Below, one piece after another: positions 52,140-61,785 of a stretch of DNA of 64,000 nt. A program made the position numbers and the translations under genes. This stretch comes from Mycolicibacterium frederiksbergense (lineage in GTDB: Bacteria > Actinomycetota > Actinomycetes > Mycobacteriales > Mycobacteriaceae). The notes under the pieces are model-generated. The model was not told the origin of the DNA. It ran no database searches and saw only the letters and a program-made list of their open reading frames with translations. Every line of letters starts with the position of its first letter. The first letter of the stretch is position 1. Where the stretch lies: contig NZ_JARXVE010000002.1 of the NCBI RefSeq assembly GCF_029893345.1, positions 620,001-684,000 on the forward strand. The letters run 5' to 3'.

Positions 52140-54008
52140 GTTCTGCTGCTGGGCGGCGGCCAGTTGGGCCGAGCGGGCCGTGGCCGCCCACTGCGCATAG
52201 CGGCCCGCCGATCCGAGGGGTGTCGCGTAGCCGCTGTCGGTGCGCACGATGCGCACCCCGGGCGCGGCCAGCCAGCGGGCGATGAGCGCGGTTTCCTCCA
52301 CCAGTGCACCGCCCAAAGGCGTTGCGGTGGGCAGGATTACCTGCGCTGCCGCGCAGATCGCATCGACCACCGGCATCGGCGGCACACCGCGCCCGGCGGT
52401 GCCTGCGCCGGCCAGCTGGCCGTACCGGATCACCGCGAAACTCCAGCCGCCGTTGCCGTCGCCCCGGGCGGCAACGAGTTCGGGCAGGTCGGCCAGTGCG
52501 CGCAGCCGCTGCCCTCGCCACAGCCCATCGATGGCGACCGCGGCATGATCGCGCAGCCGGGCGGCGGTCTCGTACCGCCTGGCCGCTGCCACCTCGCCGA
52601 TATGGGCCAGCGTGGCGGCCAGCGCGGTGTGGTCGGTGCCGTTGATCATCGCGGTGGCGCGTTGCACGGCGGTTGCGTACTCGTCGGCGCCGACGTTCTG
52701 CGCGGCCGGGCACGGTGACAGTTCGACCTCGGGGCAGTGGTGCGCGGCGGCCGCGCCGAGGCGGGCCGTGCAGGTGCGCAGCCCGGTGAACCGGGCCAGC
52801 AGGGCGGCCGACTGCGCGGCGTCGGATCGGGCCGTGAACGGGCCGAAAGCAGTGCGGTGCTGAGGGTTTCGCACCGTCGACAGCCTCGGGAAGGCCTCAT
52901 CGGTCAGCGCCACCCACCAGCCGCGCTGCGGGAACTTGGAGCGACGGTTGTACGGCGGTGCATGCGCGGCGAGCAGTCTGAGCTCGCGGACCCCGGCCTC
53001 CAGGTCGTGTGCGCATTCGACATGGTCGACGGCAGTGGCCAGCGACGACATCTCCTTCATCCGAGCCCGGGGGTCGGCGCCGGTGAAGTACTGCCGGACC
53101 CGGCGTCGCAGGTTCACCGCGGTACCGACATAGAGCACCTCGCCCGACGGGCCGCGGAACAGGTAGACGCCGGGCCGGTCGGGCAGCCGGTCGGCCAGGC
53201 TCCGGTTGCGCCGTTGGGCCGGTGTGGTGTCGGGCAGGTAGGACCGGAGGTCGGCAAGGGTATGGATGCCCTGGTTGCCGACTCGCTCGATCAGGCCGTG
53301 CAGGACGTCGACGGTGGCGCGGGCATCGTCGAGGGCGCGGTGCGTGGGCGTGGTCGACGCACCGAACAGCCGCGCCAGTTCCGACAGCCGCACGCTGGGG
53401 GCTTCGTCGCGGGTGAGCACTCGGCGGGCCAGTCGTACGGTGCACAGCACCGGGGGCCGGGGCCAGCCGAGCTGTGCCCGCTGGGCAGCCGCCCTCAGGA
53501 ACCCGATGTCGAACCCGGCATTGTGGGCCACCAGCACTGCGCCCCGGGAGAATTCCAGGAAGGCGGGGAGTACCGATTCGATGCGCGGTGCGTCGCGCAC
53601 CATCGCCGTGGTGATCCCGGTGAGTTGGACGATCTGCGGCGGGATGGCGCGGCCGGGATCGATGAGGGTGGCCAACTCTCCCAGTACCTCACCGCCGCGA
53701 ACCTTGACCGCACCGATCTCGGTGATGACGTCGTAGCCGTCATCCGGTGTCTTCGCGGTGGCCCGACCGCCTGTGGTCTCCAGATCCACCACCACGAAAG
53801 TGGTGTCGGCCAGCGATGCCGAATCGACGTCAGCGTCGAAGGCCAAGGCCAGCTGTTCGGTGTCGGTGATCCGGCGCTGGCCCATGGCACAGACGGTAGG
53901 GGGCGCCCCCGACATGTCCCGGCGATGGCCGGTTGCCGCGCCGGCGCGCCGTCGATGTCGGTCCCCGGCGATACCGTGCGCGCAATACCGATCGAGAGGA
54001 CGTTCAAG

Positions 54009-54260
54009 ATGAATGGAGTGCGGCGGGACAGCTGGTCCTTTGCCGACGAGCCCGACACCGGCAGCGTGACCATTGACTGCGACGATTGCGCGGTGCGTGG
54101 GCCGGGGTGTCAGGACTGCGTCGTCAGTGTGTTGCTCGGGGTGCCGGAAACGTTGCTGGACGACGAGCGCCGGGCGCTGGAAGTGCTCGCTGACGCAGGT
54201 CTCGCGCCACGGCTGCGGCTCGTTCCGATTCACCGGAACGACAGATCCGGGGTCGCCTGA
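54009..54260 (+). CDS. Small Cys-rich protein with CX2CX6CX2C motif
   Basis: This 83-aa protein has four Cys at 24, 27, 34 and 37 in the stretch [14 protein letters not shown], an arrangement that would suit one zinc or iron ion. It continues with [20 protein letters not shown], a short helix-rich part, and [10 protein letters not shown] recall very similar short proteins in other mycobacteria next to ripC, but no function. The ATG has GAGAGGA upstream. It is divergent from the exonuclease/UvrC-like gene and on the same strand as ripC, with 152 bp between. Confidence 0.78.
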   Translation: MNGVRRDSWSFADEPDTGSVTIDCDDCAVRGPGCQDCVVSVLLGVPETLLDDERRALEVLADAGLAPRLRLVPIHRNDRSGVA

Positions 54261-54412
54261 CGACACGAATCGACTGGCGCACAGGAAAATATCAAGAGCG
54301 GGCTGTTAGATTTGCATCTTCCGTTGGACAAGCCCGATGCCGTTTCGTAACCTATCTGAGACCTAAGAGCAGTTCGAGGCGGCTCGCTAACGCCAGTTGT
54401 GAGGACGAAAAC

Positions 54413-55558
54413 TTGAGGCACGACCGCGCGCACCGGCCCACAAGTCGTGTCAAAAGACCAGTCGCCGGTGCAATAGCCGGCTTGGCCTTGATCTCCGGAT
54501 TCCTCACTGCCACTTCGCAGGCCGATCCTGCCGACGATGCCCTGGCAAAGCTCAACGAGTTGTCTCGGCAAGCCGAGCAGACCACCGAGGCCATGCACTC
54601 CGCGCAGCTCGATCTGAACAATAAGCTTGCGGCGCAGGAAGCAGCGGAAAACAAGCACACCGACGACACCGTGGCGGTGGAAGCGGCCAACTCGCAACTG
54701 GCAACCTTCCAGACGTCGGTCAACAAGGTTGCTGCCGCGCAATATATGGGGGCGCGCACCTCTGGTGTGGATGCCATCCTGACCGTCAGCTCGCCGCAGC
54801 AGTTGATCGAGCAGCTCGCGATGCAGCGCGTGATGGCCACCGAGATGTCGGCCCAGATGCGCAGCTTCCGTTCGGCGGGTGAAAAGGCCGCACGGGCCGA
54901 GCAGGAGTCGGCGAAATCGGCGGCGGAGGCCAAGACCGCGGCCGAGCAGGCTGCCGCTGTGCGCGCGGATCTGCAATCTAAGCAAAGTCAGCTGCAGGTT
55001 CAGATCGCAGTCGTCAAGTCGCAGTACCAGTCGTTGACCCCGGGTCAGCGGGAAGCGCTTGCGGCCCTCCCGCCCGCCCCCGCCGCTCCACCCGTACCGG
55101 AGCCGGACGCGTTGCCACCAGCGCAGGATCCCGCCGTATTGGCTGACCCGCCGAACGGGATTCCGCCGGGTGACGTCGCCCCGCCGGAGGGTGCGCTCCC
55201 AGGCGGCGGCGATGGCCATTCCGGCACCGTCATCCAGGCGGCGCTGAGCCGGATCGGCTCGCCCTACTCCTGGGGTGCGGCGGGTCCCAGCTCGTTCGAC
55301 TGCTCGGGTCTGGTGATGTGGGCGTTCCAGCATGCCGGGATCTCGTTGCCGCATTCCAGTCAAGCCCTGGCCCGCGGTGGCCAGCCGGTCTCGGCCGATT
55401 CGATGCAGCCCGGCGACGTGGTGACCTACTACTCCGATGCCTCGCATGTCGGCATCTACATCGGAGACGGAATGATGGTGCACGCGTCGACCTACGGCAC
55501 CCCGGTCCGGGTCGCGCCGGTCAACAATGCGCCGATCTACAACGTCCGTCGGTACTGA
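54413..55558 (+). CDS. ripC: NlpC/P60 peptidoglycan endopeptidase RipC
   Basis: This 381-aa exported hydrolase has a signal peptide (VAGAIAGLALISGFLTATSQA), a long coiled coil (residues ~40-200, rich in Ala/Gln/Glu), a Pro-rich hinge (215-262) and a C-terminal NlpC/P60 domain with Cys297 in SSFDCSGLVMWAF, His345 in SDASHVGIYIGDG and His357 in MMVHAS. It should cut D-Glu-meso-DAP bonds; the coiled coil suggests regulation by FtsEX, as shown for RipC. The start is TTG at 54413; GTG 54449 is an alternative. A possible promoter TTGGAC-n18-TAACCT lies in the 152-bp upstream gap. Confidence 0.93.
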   Translation: MRHDRAHRPTSRVKRPVAGAIAGLALISGFLTATSQADPADDALAKLNELSRQAEQTTEAMHSAQLDLNNKLAAQEAAENKHTDDTVAVEAANSQLATFQTSVNKVAAAQYMGARTSGVDAILTVSSPQQLIEQLAMQRVMATEMSAQMRSFRSAGEKAARAEQESAKSAAEAKTAAEQAAAVRADLQSKQSQLQVQIAVVKSQYQSLTPGQREALAALPPAPAAPPVPEPDALPPAQDPAVLADPPNGIPPGDVAPPEGALPGGGDGHSGTVIQAALSRIGSPYSWGAAGPSSFDCSGLVMWAFQHAGISLPHSSQALARGGQPVSADSMQPGDVVTYYSDASHVGIYIGDGMMVHASTYGTPVRVAPVNNAPIYNVRRY

Positions 55559-56414
55559 GCGTTCCGACAGAGCAGCCGGCGGCCTAGCCAGCGCCGGCAG
55601 GCGTTCGCTGGGCGCGGTGCTGTTGGCGGAGCTGATCCTGGCAGCCGTGCTGATCGGGAAGGCCGCGCTGCCCGCGCCCGCGCCCCCGCCTTCATCACCA
55701 CCGACCACCGCGGTCACTGCCGCGACGCATCCCGCCCCGGTCACCTCGATGGCGCTGCCGGATGGGCGCACCGCCCGGCTGCTCGCGTTGGGTGGCCGGC
55801 AGGCTCCGGCACTGCTGGACCGGATTGGCGCCGAACTCGGCGCGGCCGGGGCGGCGGTGACAGCATTCTGGGGTCCGGACTGGCCGCGCGAAATCGAAAT
55901 CGCGGTTGCGGGCTCCGATCAGCAGTTTCGGGTGCTGGCCGGCGGAGCCGCCGACATCGCCGCGACCACCACGGCGCAGCGCATCATGTTCGCCCCCGGC
56001 GCTGCCGATATGAGTCCGGCCGCGTTGCGAATTGTGCTGCGCCACGAGCTGTTCCACTATGCGGCCCGGTCCCGGACCGCGGCCGATGCGCCGCGCTGGC
56101 TCACCGAGGGGGTGGCCGACTACGTCGGGCGTCCGCCCGCTGCGCCGCCCGGCCCGGTGCAGGCCGCCAGCCTGGCACAGTTACCCACCGATGCCGACCT
56201 GGACACCCCGGGCGCCGCCCGATCGCTGGCCTACGACCGGGCGTGGTGGTTCAGCCGCTACGTTGCCGATCGCTACGGCGCGCCGGCGCTGCGCGAACTG
56301 TACTTACGTGCGTGCGGACCGGATCATCGCGATGTGCCCACTGCGGTGCATGAGGTCCTGGGTACAGATCTCGACCAGGTACTCGCCGATTGGCGTCGCT
56401 GGCTCAGCGGCTAG
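55527..56414 (+). CDS. Membrane-anchored HExxH metalloprotease-like protein (Rv2189c-like)
   Basis: This protein of up to 295 aa has a signal anchor (LGAVLLAELILAAVLIGKAAL), a Pro/Thr-rich spacer and an outer domain with the zinc motif HELFHY (His173, Glu, His177) and a downstream GVADYVG as a third-ligand candidate, as in minor gluzincin peptidases. RWLTEGVADYVG fits the MA clan. Start is uncertain: the ATG at 55527 lies inside the last 32 bp of ripC; the overlap suggests translational coupling with ripC. Substrate unknown; its place between ripC and pimB' suggests envelope work. Confidence 0.75.
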   Translation: MRRSTTSVGTERSDRAAGGLASAGRRSLGAVLLAELILAAVLIGKAALPAPAPPPSSPPTTAVTAATHPAPVTSMALPDGRTARLLALGGRQAPALLDRIGAELGAAGAAVTAFWGPDWPREIEIAVAGSDQQFRVLAGGAADIAATTTAQRIMFAPGAADMSPAALRIVLRHELFHYAARSRTAADAPRWLTEGVADYVGRPPAAPPGPVQAASLAQLPTDADLDTPGAARSLAYDRAWWFSRYVADRYGAPALRELYLRACGPDHRDVPTAVHEVLGTDLDQVLADWRRWLSG

Positions 56415-56444
56415 CCTGATCGCGATGGGTAAAGGTATGGCGCG

Positions 56445-57578
56445 ATGACGCGGGTCCTGTTGGTGACCAACGACTTTCCACCGCGCCGGGGTGGGATCCA
56501 GTCATATCTGGAGTCATTCGTCGGCGAATTGGTGAAGTCCACGTCGGATGAGATCACGGTGTATGCGCCGAAATGGAAGGGTTGCGCCGAATACGACGCC
56601 GCGGCCGGCTACCGAATCGTGCGGCACCCGACCACGCTGATGCTGCCCGAGCCGACCGTGGCGACCCGCATGCAGCGGCTGATCGCCGAACACCAGATCG
56701 AGACGGTGTGGTTCGGGGCGGCCGCGCCGCTGGCGTTGCTCGGCCCGCTGGCCCGACGGGCCGGGGCGACCCGCGTGGTGGCCAGTACCCACGGCCATGA
56801 GGTGGGCTGGTCGATGCTTCCGGTGGCACGCGGCGCGTTGCGGCGCATCGGGCAGGACGCGGATGTGGTGACCTTCGTCAGCCGCTACACCCGGGGCCGA
56901 TTCGCCTCGGCGTTCGGCCCGAATGCCGCGTTGGAGCATCTGCCACCCGGGGTCGACATCGACCGATTCGTACCGGATCCGGTGGCCCGGGCCGAGCTGC
57001 GCGCCCGGTACGGGTTGGGGCAACGCCCGGTGGTGGTGTGCCTGTCCCGCCTGGTTCCGCGCAAGGGCCAGGACATGCTCATTCGCGCCTGGCCGGTGAT
57101 CCGGCGTCGCGTTCCCGATGCGGCGTTGGTCATCGTCGGCGGGGGACCGTATCTGGACGACCTGCGACAACTGGCGCACGCCCACGATGTGGCCGCCGAC
57201 GTCGTCTTCACCGGCGGCGTGCCCGGCGCGGAACTGCCCGGGCACCATGCGATGGCCGACGTGTTCGCCATGCCGTGTCGCACCCGCGGGGCGGGCCTGG
57301 ACGTCGAGGGGCTGGGCATCGTCTATCTGGAGGCTTCGGCCTGCGGTGTGCCGGTCATCGCCGGAACCTCCGGCGGCGCACCGGAAACCGTGCTGGACGG
57401 CAAGACCGGCTTGGTCGTCGATGGCAGCGATGTCGCGGCGGTGGCAACCGCGGTGGGCGATCTGCTTGCCGACCCCGGCCGGGCGGCCGCCATGGGTGTG
57501 GCGGGCCGGCACTGGGCGGTCGACAACTGGCAGTGGCGGTCCCAGGGGGACCGCCTGGCCAATCTGTTGTCGGGGTGA
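56445..57578 (+). CDS. pimB: GDP-mannose-dependent alpha-(1-6)-phosphatidylinositol monomannoside mannosyltransferase
   Basis: This 377-aa GT4-type transferase adds the second mannose in phosphatidylinositol mannoside synthesis (PimB', Rv2188c). Motifs: VTNDFPPRRGGIQSYLESFV at the N-terminal acceptor side, ASTHGHEVGWSML, VCLSRLVPRKGQDMLIRAWP (donor Rossmann start), and EGLGIVYLEASACGVPVIAG with the EX7E catalytic pair. It lies 30 bp after the metalloprotease gene, on the same strand. A CTAGCCTGA-type stop and the ATG are well separated. It is convergent with fadD15 across 9 bp. Confidence 0.93.
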   Translation: MTRVLLVTNDFPPRRGGIQSYLESFVGELVKSTSDEITVYAPKWKGCAEYDAAAGYRIVRHPTTLMLPEPTVATRMQRLIAEHQIETVWFGAAAPLALLGPLARRAGATRVVASTHGHEVGWSMLPVARGALRRIGQDADVVTFVSRYTRGRFASAFGPNAALEHLPPGVDIDRFVPDPVARAELRARYGLGQRPVVVCLSRLVPRKGQDMLIRAWPVIRRRVPDAALVIVGGGPYLDDLRQLAHAHDVAADVVFTGGVPGAELPGHHAMADVFAMPCRTRGAGLDVEGLGIVYLEASACGVPVIAGTSGGAPETVLDGKTGLVVDGSDVAAVATAVGDLLADPGRAAAMGVAGRHWAVDNWQWRSQGDRLANLLSG

Positions 57579-57587
57579 ACCCGGGGA

Positions 57588-59411
57588 TCAGGCGTAGAGC
57601 GCCGCGATATCGCTGGCGAACTTCTCGGCCACTACCTTGCGCTTGACCTTCAGCGTCGGAGTCAGTTCACCGGTGTCCTCGGTGAAGTCGACCGGCAGGA
57701 TCCGGAACTTGCGGATCGACTCGGCATGCGACACCGCCTGATTGGCTTCCTTGACCGCCAGGTCGATCTCGGCCAACAGGTCCGGGTCGTCGGCCAGGTC
57801 GCCGACCGAGGCGCCTGCGTCCTTCCCGTTGCGCTGCTTCCACCCGGGGAACGCTTCGGGGTCGATGGTGATGAGCGCGGCGATGAACGGCTGCTTGTCG
57901 CCGACGGCCATCGCCTGGCTGATCAGCGGATGTGCCCGCAGCCTGTCCTCCAGCAGCGCGGGGGCGACGTTCTTGCCGCCCGCGGTGACGATGATTTCCT
58001 TCTTGCGCCCGACGATGGTCAGGAAGCCGTCGTCGTCGATGGCGCCCAGATCGCCGGTGTGGAACCAGCCGTCGGTGGCCTTTTCGCTCCCCGCGTCCGC
58101 GGTGAACACCGCGTTGGTCTCCGCCTCGTTACCCCAGTAGCCGCTGAACACCACGCCGCCCTTCAGCAGCAGCTCGCCGTCCTCGGCGAGGCGCATGCTG
58201 TTGCCGGGCATCAGCTTGCCGACCGAGCCGACCTTGAGGTCGTTGATCCGGTTCACGGTGATTGCTGCGCAGGTCTCGGTGAGGCCGTAGCCCTCGTAGA
58301 TGCTCAGGCCCACACCGCGGTAGAAGTGGCCCAGGCGCGCGCCGAGCGGGGCGCCGCCCGAGATCGCCGCCCGGCATTCACCGCCGAGCGCCGCCCGTAG
58401 CTTGCCGTAGACCAGCCGGTCGAACAGCGCGTGCTTGGCCCGCAGCAGCAGCCCCGCCCCACCGGTGTCCTGGGCCTTGCTCCACTCGATCGCGGTCTCG
58501 GCCGCAATCGAGAAGATCTTGCCCTTGCCGTCGTTGCGGGCGTTCTGCTCGGCGGTGTTGTAGACCTTTTCGAACACCCGGGGCACCGAGACCACCAGGG
58601 TCGGTTTGAACACGCCGAAGGTCGGGACCAGGTTCTTGATGTCGCTGGTGAATCCCAGGGTGACTTTGTTGGCGAAAGCCGCGATGGTGATGGCCCGGGC
58701 CAGGACGTGCGCCAGCGGCAGGAACATCAGCATCCGTTCCCCCTCGGCCAGCTCGGTGGGGAAACAGGCCTTGGCTCCCCGGATCTCGTAGAGCAGGTTC
58801 GAGTGGGTCAGCTGGCAGCCCTTGGGCTGGCCGGTGGTGCCGGAGGTGTAGATCAGGGTGGCCGGATCGGCAGAACGAATCCCGGCCAGCCGCTTGTCGA
58901 GCTCGGCAACATCGACCGATTTACCTGCCTCTGCCATCGCCTCCAGCGCCGGTGTGCCGGTGCCGACGATCCGCAGTACCTTGCGCAGCTCGGGCAGCTG
59001 ACCGGTGAGCTGCTCCACGGTCTCGGCATGCGCGTCGGTCTCGGCGAAGACGATCCGCGCCGCGGAGTTTTCCAGGACGAACCGCACCTGTTCGGCCGCG
59101 GAGGTCTCGTAGATCGGCACCGTCACCGCGCCGATCGACAAGATCGCGAAGTCGATGATCGGCCACTCGTACCGGGTGGCCGACAGGATCGCGACCCGAT
59201 CGCCGGGCTGGATTCCCTCGGCGATCAAACCCAGCGCGACCGAGCGAATCTGGCTCGCGGCCTCGGCGCAGGTCACACCGACCCACGCGCCGTTGACCAG
59301 GCGACGGAAAATGACGTGGTCGGGACTGTCGGCCGCGTGTTCATACACCGAACTGACGATGTTGTCGTGCTCGCCGACGGCAAAAGACGCGGGCACGCTG
59401 TATTCCCGCAT
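57588..59411 (-). CDS. fadD15: Long-chain fatty-acid--CoA ligase FadD15
   Basis: This 607-aa AMP-forming enzyme activates long fatty acids to acyl-CoA. Motifs: [20 protein letters not shown] (ATP P-loop), [35 protein letters not shown] (adenylate site), [29 protein letters not shown] and the C-terminal catalytic Lys near [16 protein letters not shown] [12 protein letters not shown]. The ATG at 59411 matches the start of the M. tuberculosis protein; a GTG at 59423 is four codons upstream. Divergent from the SRPBCC genes by 108 bp. Confidence 0.94.
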   Translation of the reverse strand: MREYSVPASFAVGEHDNIVSSVYEHAADSPDHVIFRRLVNGAWVGVTCAEAASQIRSVALGLIAEGIQPGDRVAILSATRYEWPIIDFAILSIGAVTVPIYETSAAEQVRFVLENSAARIVFAETDAHAETVEQLTGQLPELRKVLRIVGTGTPALEAMAEAGKSVDVAELDKRLAGIRSADPATLIYTSGTTGQPKGCQLTHSNLLYEIRGAKACFPTELAEGERMLMFLPLAHVLARAITIAAFANKVTLGFTSDIKNLVPTFGVFKPTLVVSVPRVFEKVYNTAEQNARNDGKGKIFSIAAETAIEWSKAQDTGGAGLLLRAKHALFDRLVYGKLRAALGGECRAAISGGAPLGARLGHFYRGVGLSIYEGYGLTETCAAITVNRINDLKVGSVGKLMPGNSMRLAEDGELLLKGGVVFSGYWGNEAETNAVFTADAGSEKATDGWFHTGDLGAIDDDGFLTIVGRKKEIIVTAGGKNVAPALLEDRLRAHPLISQAMAVGDKQPFIAALITIDPEAFPGWKQRNGKDAGASVGDLADDPDLLAEIDLAVKEANQAVSHAESIRKFRILPVDFTEDTGELTPTLKVKRKVVAEKFASDIAALYA

Positions 59412-59519
59412 TGACTCACGCACGATGTTGGCCTCCAGGCTGGGTCATACAGGCTTTCGCGCGTCAGCCTAGTCGGCCCGGATGGGCGGCCGATGCCGCA
59501 TATGTGAAGCTAGTCGACG

Positions 59520-59909
59520 ATGAACAGCATTCAGATCGCCGACGAGACCTTCGTCTGCGCCGATCCGGTCGCCGTGGGCGCCGCGGTTGCCGATCCCGCC
59601 AGCTGGCGGCGGTGGTGGCCGGACCTGGGGCTCACGGTCGTCGAGGACCGTGCCGACAAGGGCCAGCGCTGGACCGTGACCGGCGCGTTGACCGGCACGA
59701 TGGAGATCTGGCTGGAGGCGGTGATGGACGGGGTGGTCCTGCACTACTTCCTGCACGCCGAGCCGTCCGGCGCCACGGCCAAGCAGTTGGCGGGAATGGA
59801 TCTGGCGAAGATGAACCACCGACGCCGGGTGGCCGGCAAGGTGATGGCCTTCGAGATCAAGCAGCGGTTGGAAGCGACGCGCCCGGTCGGGGTCTCCCGG
59901 CTGGCCTGA
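59520..59909 (+). CDS. SRPBCC-type protein (Rv2186c-like)
   Basis: This 129-aa protein has a short START/SRPBCC-like fold: FVCADPVAVGAAVADPASWRRWWPDLG resembles the start of polyketide-cyclase-like proteins, and MEIWLEAVMDGVVLHYFLHAE the central strands. The fold should bind a hydrophobic ligand. First gene of the conserved run 59520-63022; a related SRPBCC gene follows ~100 bp downstream. Function unknown in any mycobacterium. Confidence 0.8.
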   Translation: MNSIQIADETFVCADPVAVGAAVADPASWRRWWPDLGLTVVEDRADKGQRWTVTGALTGTMEIWLEAVMDGVVLHYFLHAEPSGATAKQLAGMDLAKMNHRRRVAGKVMAFEIKQRLEATRPVGVSRLA

Positions 59910-60010
59910 CCAGGTTGGTCAACGGAAGGGTAGATTTCTCCGCGAGAGCCGTGGTACCCCTGCGGGGCGGGGAGAAGGGGCCCCGGCAGAGCGGGGAGAA
60001 GGGTGAAGCG

Positions 60011-60445
60011 GTGGCCGACAAGACTGCGCAGACCATCTACATCGATGCGGACCCGGCGACAGTGATGGATGTGATCGCCGATATCGGCTCCTACCCCGAG
60101 TGGGTCGCCGAATATAAGGAAGCCGAAATCCTGGATTCCGACGAGCAGGGCAACCCCAAGACGGCCCGGTTGGTGCTCGATGCCGCTGTGCTCAAGGACA
60201 CCATGGTGTTGGCCTACGTGTGGCCGGCCGATCGCGCCTCGGTGACCTGGTCGCTGGTGTCCAGCTCGCTGTTGCGATCGCTGGAGGGGGCATACCGCTT
60301 GGTGCCCAAGGGATCCGGTACCGAGGTCACCTACGAGCTGTCGGTCGACCTGATCATCCCGATGATCGGACTGCTCAAACGCAAGGCGGAGCGGCGGCTC
60401 ACCGACACTGCGCTCAAAGACCTCAAGAAACGAGCCGAAGGCTGA
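60011..60445 (+). CDS. SRPBCC polyketide-cyclase-like protein (Rv2185c-like)
   Basis: This 144-aa protein has a complete SRPBCC fold: TAQTIYIDADPATVMDVIAD, YPEWVAEYKEAEILDSDE and ITYELSVDLIIPMIGLLKRK-like VTYELSVDLIIPMIGLLK. The GTG at 60011 is the start; GGAGAAGGG seven bases before it is a good ribosome-binding site, and the same GCGGGGAGAAGGG sequence is duplicated 24 bp upstream (59967-59979 and 59991-60003). Its TGA is followed at once by the GTG of the ArsA-like gene. Ligand unknown. Confidence 0.85.
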   Translation: MADKTAQTIYIDADPATVMDVIADIGSYPEWVAEYKEAEILDSDEQGNPKTARLVLDAAVLKDTMVLAYVWPADRASVTWSLVSSSLLRSLEGAYRLVPKGSGTEVTYELSVDLIIPMIGLLKRKAERRLTDTALKDLKKRAEG

Positions 60446-61785
60446 GTGACCTCCGCGGACGCGAGGAGCGGATCGGGCCCAGCGGACGCGAGGAGCAGAT
60501 CGGGCCCCGCGGACGCGAGGACGCGAGGAGCGGATCAAACCCGGCGCGGATCAGCCTGTTCGTCGGCAAGGGTGGGGTAGGTAAGTCGACGCTGGCGACG
60601 GCCACCGCGGTTCGTGATGCCAGGTCCGGTCAGCGGGTGCTCATCGTGTCCACCGATCAGGCGCATTCCACCGGCGACGTGCTGGGGATGACGCTTGCGC
60701 CGACCGGGCAACGCGCCCCCACCCGGGTGCTCAGCGACCTGCAGGCCGAGCTTGCCGCAGCCGGTGGGGTTCTGGATGCCCTGGCGCTGGACACCCTGGC
60801 TCTGTTGGAAGCGCGCTGGGTCGAGACCGCGGGCCCGCTGGCCGCGCGGTTTCCCGAGTCCGATGTGGGTGACGTTGCCCCTGAGGAACTTTCGGCACTT
60901 CCGGGGATACAGGAAGTGCTCGGCCTGCATGAGGTGGGCGAGCTCGCGGAGTCCGGGCAGTGGGATCACGTGGTGGTGGACTGCGCCTCGACCGCGGATG
61001 CGTTGCGGATGCTGACGCTGCCGGAGACTTTCGGCCTCTATATGGAGCGGGCTTGGCCGCGTCATCGCCGGCTGTCGGGTGCTGTCGATGCGGCCAGCGT
61101 GGCGATCGTGGCCCTGATCGAACGGATCGATGCCGGTATCCGCCGGCTCGGCAGCCTGCTCACCGACGGCTCCCGGGTGACCGCCCACCTGGTGCTCACC
61201 CCGGAACGGGTGGTGGCGGCCGAGGCCTCGCGGACATTGGGCTCGCTGGCGCTGATGGGCGTCGAGGTTGCCGAGATCATCGTGAATCAGGTTCTGGTGC
61301 AGGATGATTCGTTCGAGTACCAGAATCTTCCGGCGCACCCCGCGTTCGACTGGTATGCCGAGCGGATCTCCGAGCAGCAGGCCGTGCTCGAAGATCTCGA
61401 CACCACGATCGGCGACGTGCAGCTGGTGCTGGTGCCACACGTACCGGGGGAGCCGATCGGTCCCAAGGCGCTGGGGGAGCTGCTTGATGGTGCGCGCAGG
61501 CGTGACGGCTCGCCGCCGCCGGGACCACTGCGGCCGGTCGTCGACCGGGAGTCGGGGTCTGGCCTCGATGCCGTGTACCGGTTGCGGCTAGAGTTGCCGC
61601 AGGTCGACTCGGCTGGTTTGGCTTTGGGCCGCGTCGACGACGACTTGATCATCGGCGTGGCAGGCATGCGGCGCCGGGTGCGGTTGGCGTCTGTCCTGCG
61701 GCGGTGCATCGTGATGGACGCGCAGTTGCGGGACAGTGAGCTGACGGTACGTTTTCGTCCGAACCCGGAGGTGTGGCCGGTATGA
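60446..61785 (+). CDS. ArsA/GET3-type ATPase (Rv2184c-like), frameshifted near its start by an 8-bp duplication
   Basis: From about codon 30 on, this reads as an intact ~415-aa ArsA-like ATPase: P-loop SLFVGKGGVGKSTLATAT, STDQAHSTGDVLG, PEELSALPGIQEVLGLHEVG, and VVVDCASTADALRMLTLPE as switch regions. The natural start is the GTG at 60446, directly after the TGA of the SRPBCC gene, but the 8-bp sequence GACGCGAG is duplicated at 60512-60519/60520-60527, and the frame from that GTG stops after ~45 codons at TAG. Removing one copy restores a ~443-aa protein. No other ATG, GTG or TTG in frame precedes the P-loop except far inside the previous gene (60220). So as given the protein lacks a proper start: real frameshift, phase switch or sequencing error. 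Confidence 0.8.
60455..60536. repeat. 27-bp tandem repeat with an internal 8-bp duplication at the start of the ArsA-like gene
   Basis: Two full 27-bp units (60455-60481, 60482-60508) differ at two bases, and a third partial unit (60509-60536) holds an extra copy of GACGCGAG. The 27-bp units are in frame and would encode nine-residue repeats of the type Ala-Asp-Ala-Arg-Ser-x-Ser-Gly-Pro; the 8-bp duplication is not a multiple of three. Confidence 0.9.

Noticed and set aside
54261..54412. A c-di-AMP (ydaO-type) riboswitch before ripC, as known for some cell-wall hydrolase genes
   Set aside because: The gap is only 152 bp and the conserved riboswitch blocks are not visible.
60220..60445. ATG at 60220 as the start of the ArsA-like ATPase
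   Set aside because: It would lie wholly within the preceding SRPBCC gene in another frame and would add ~75 meaningless residues; the GTG at 60446 is the natural start before the frameshift.
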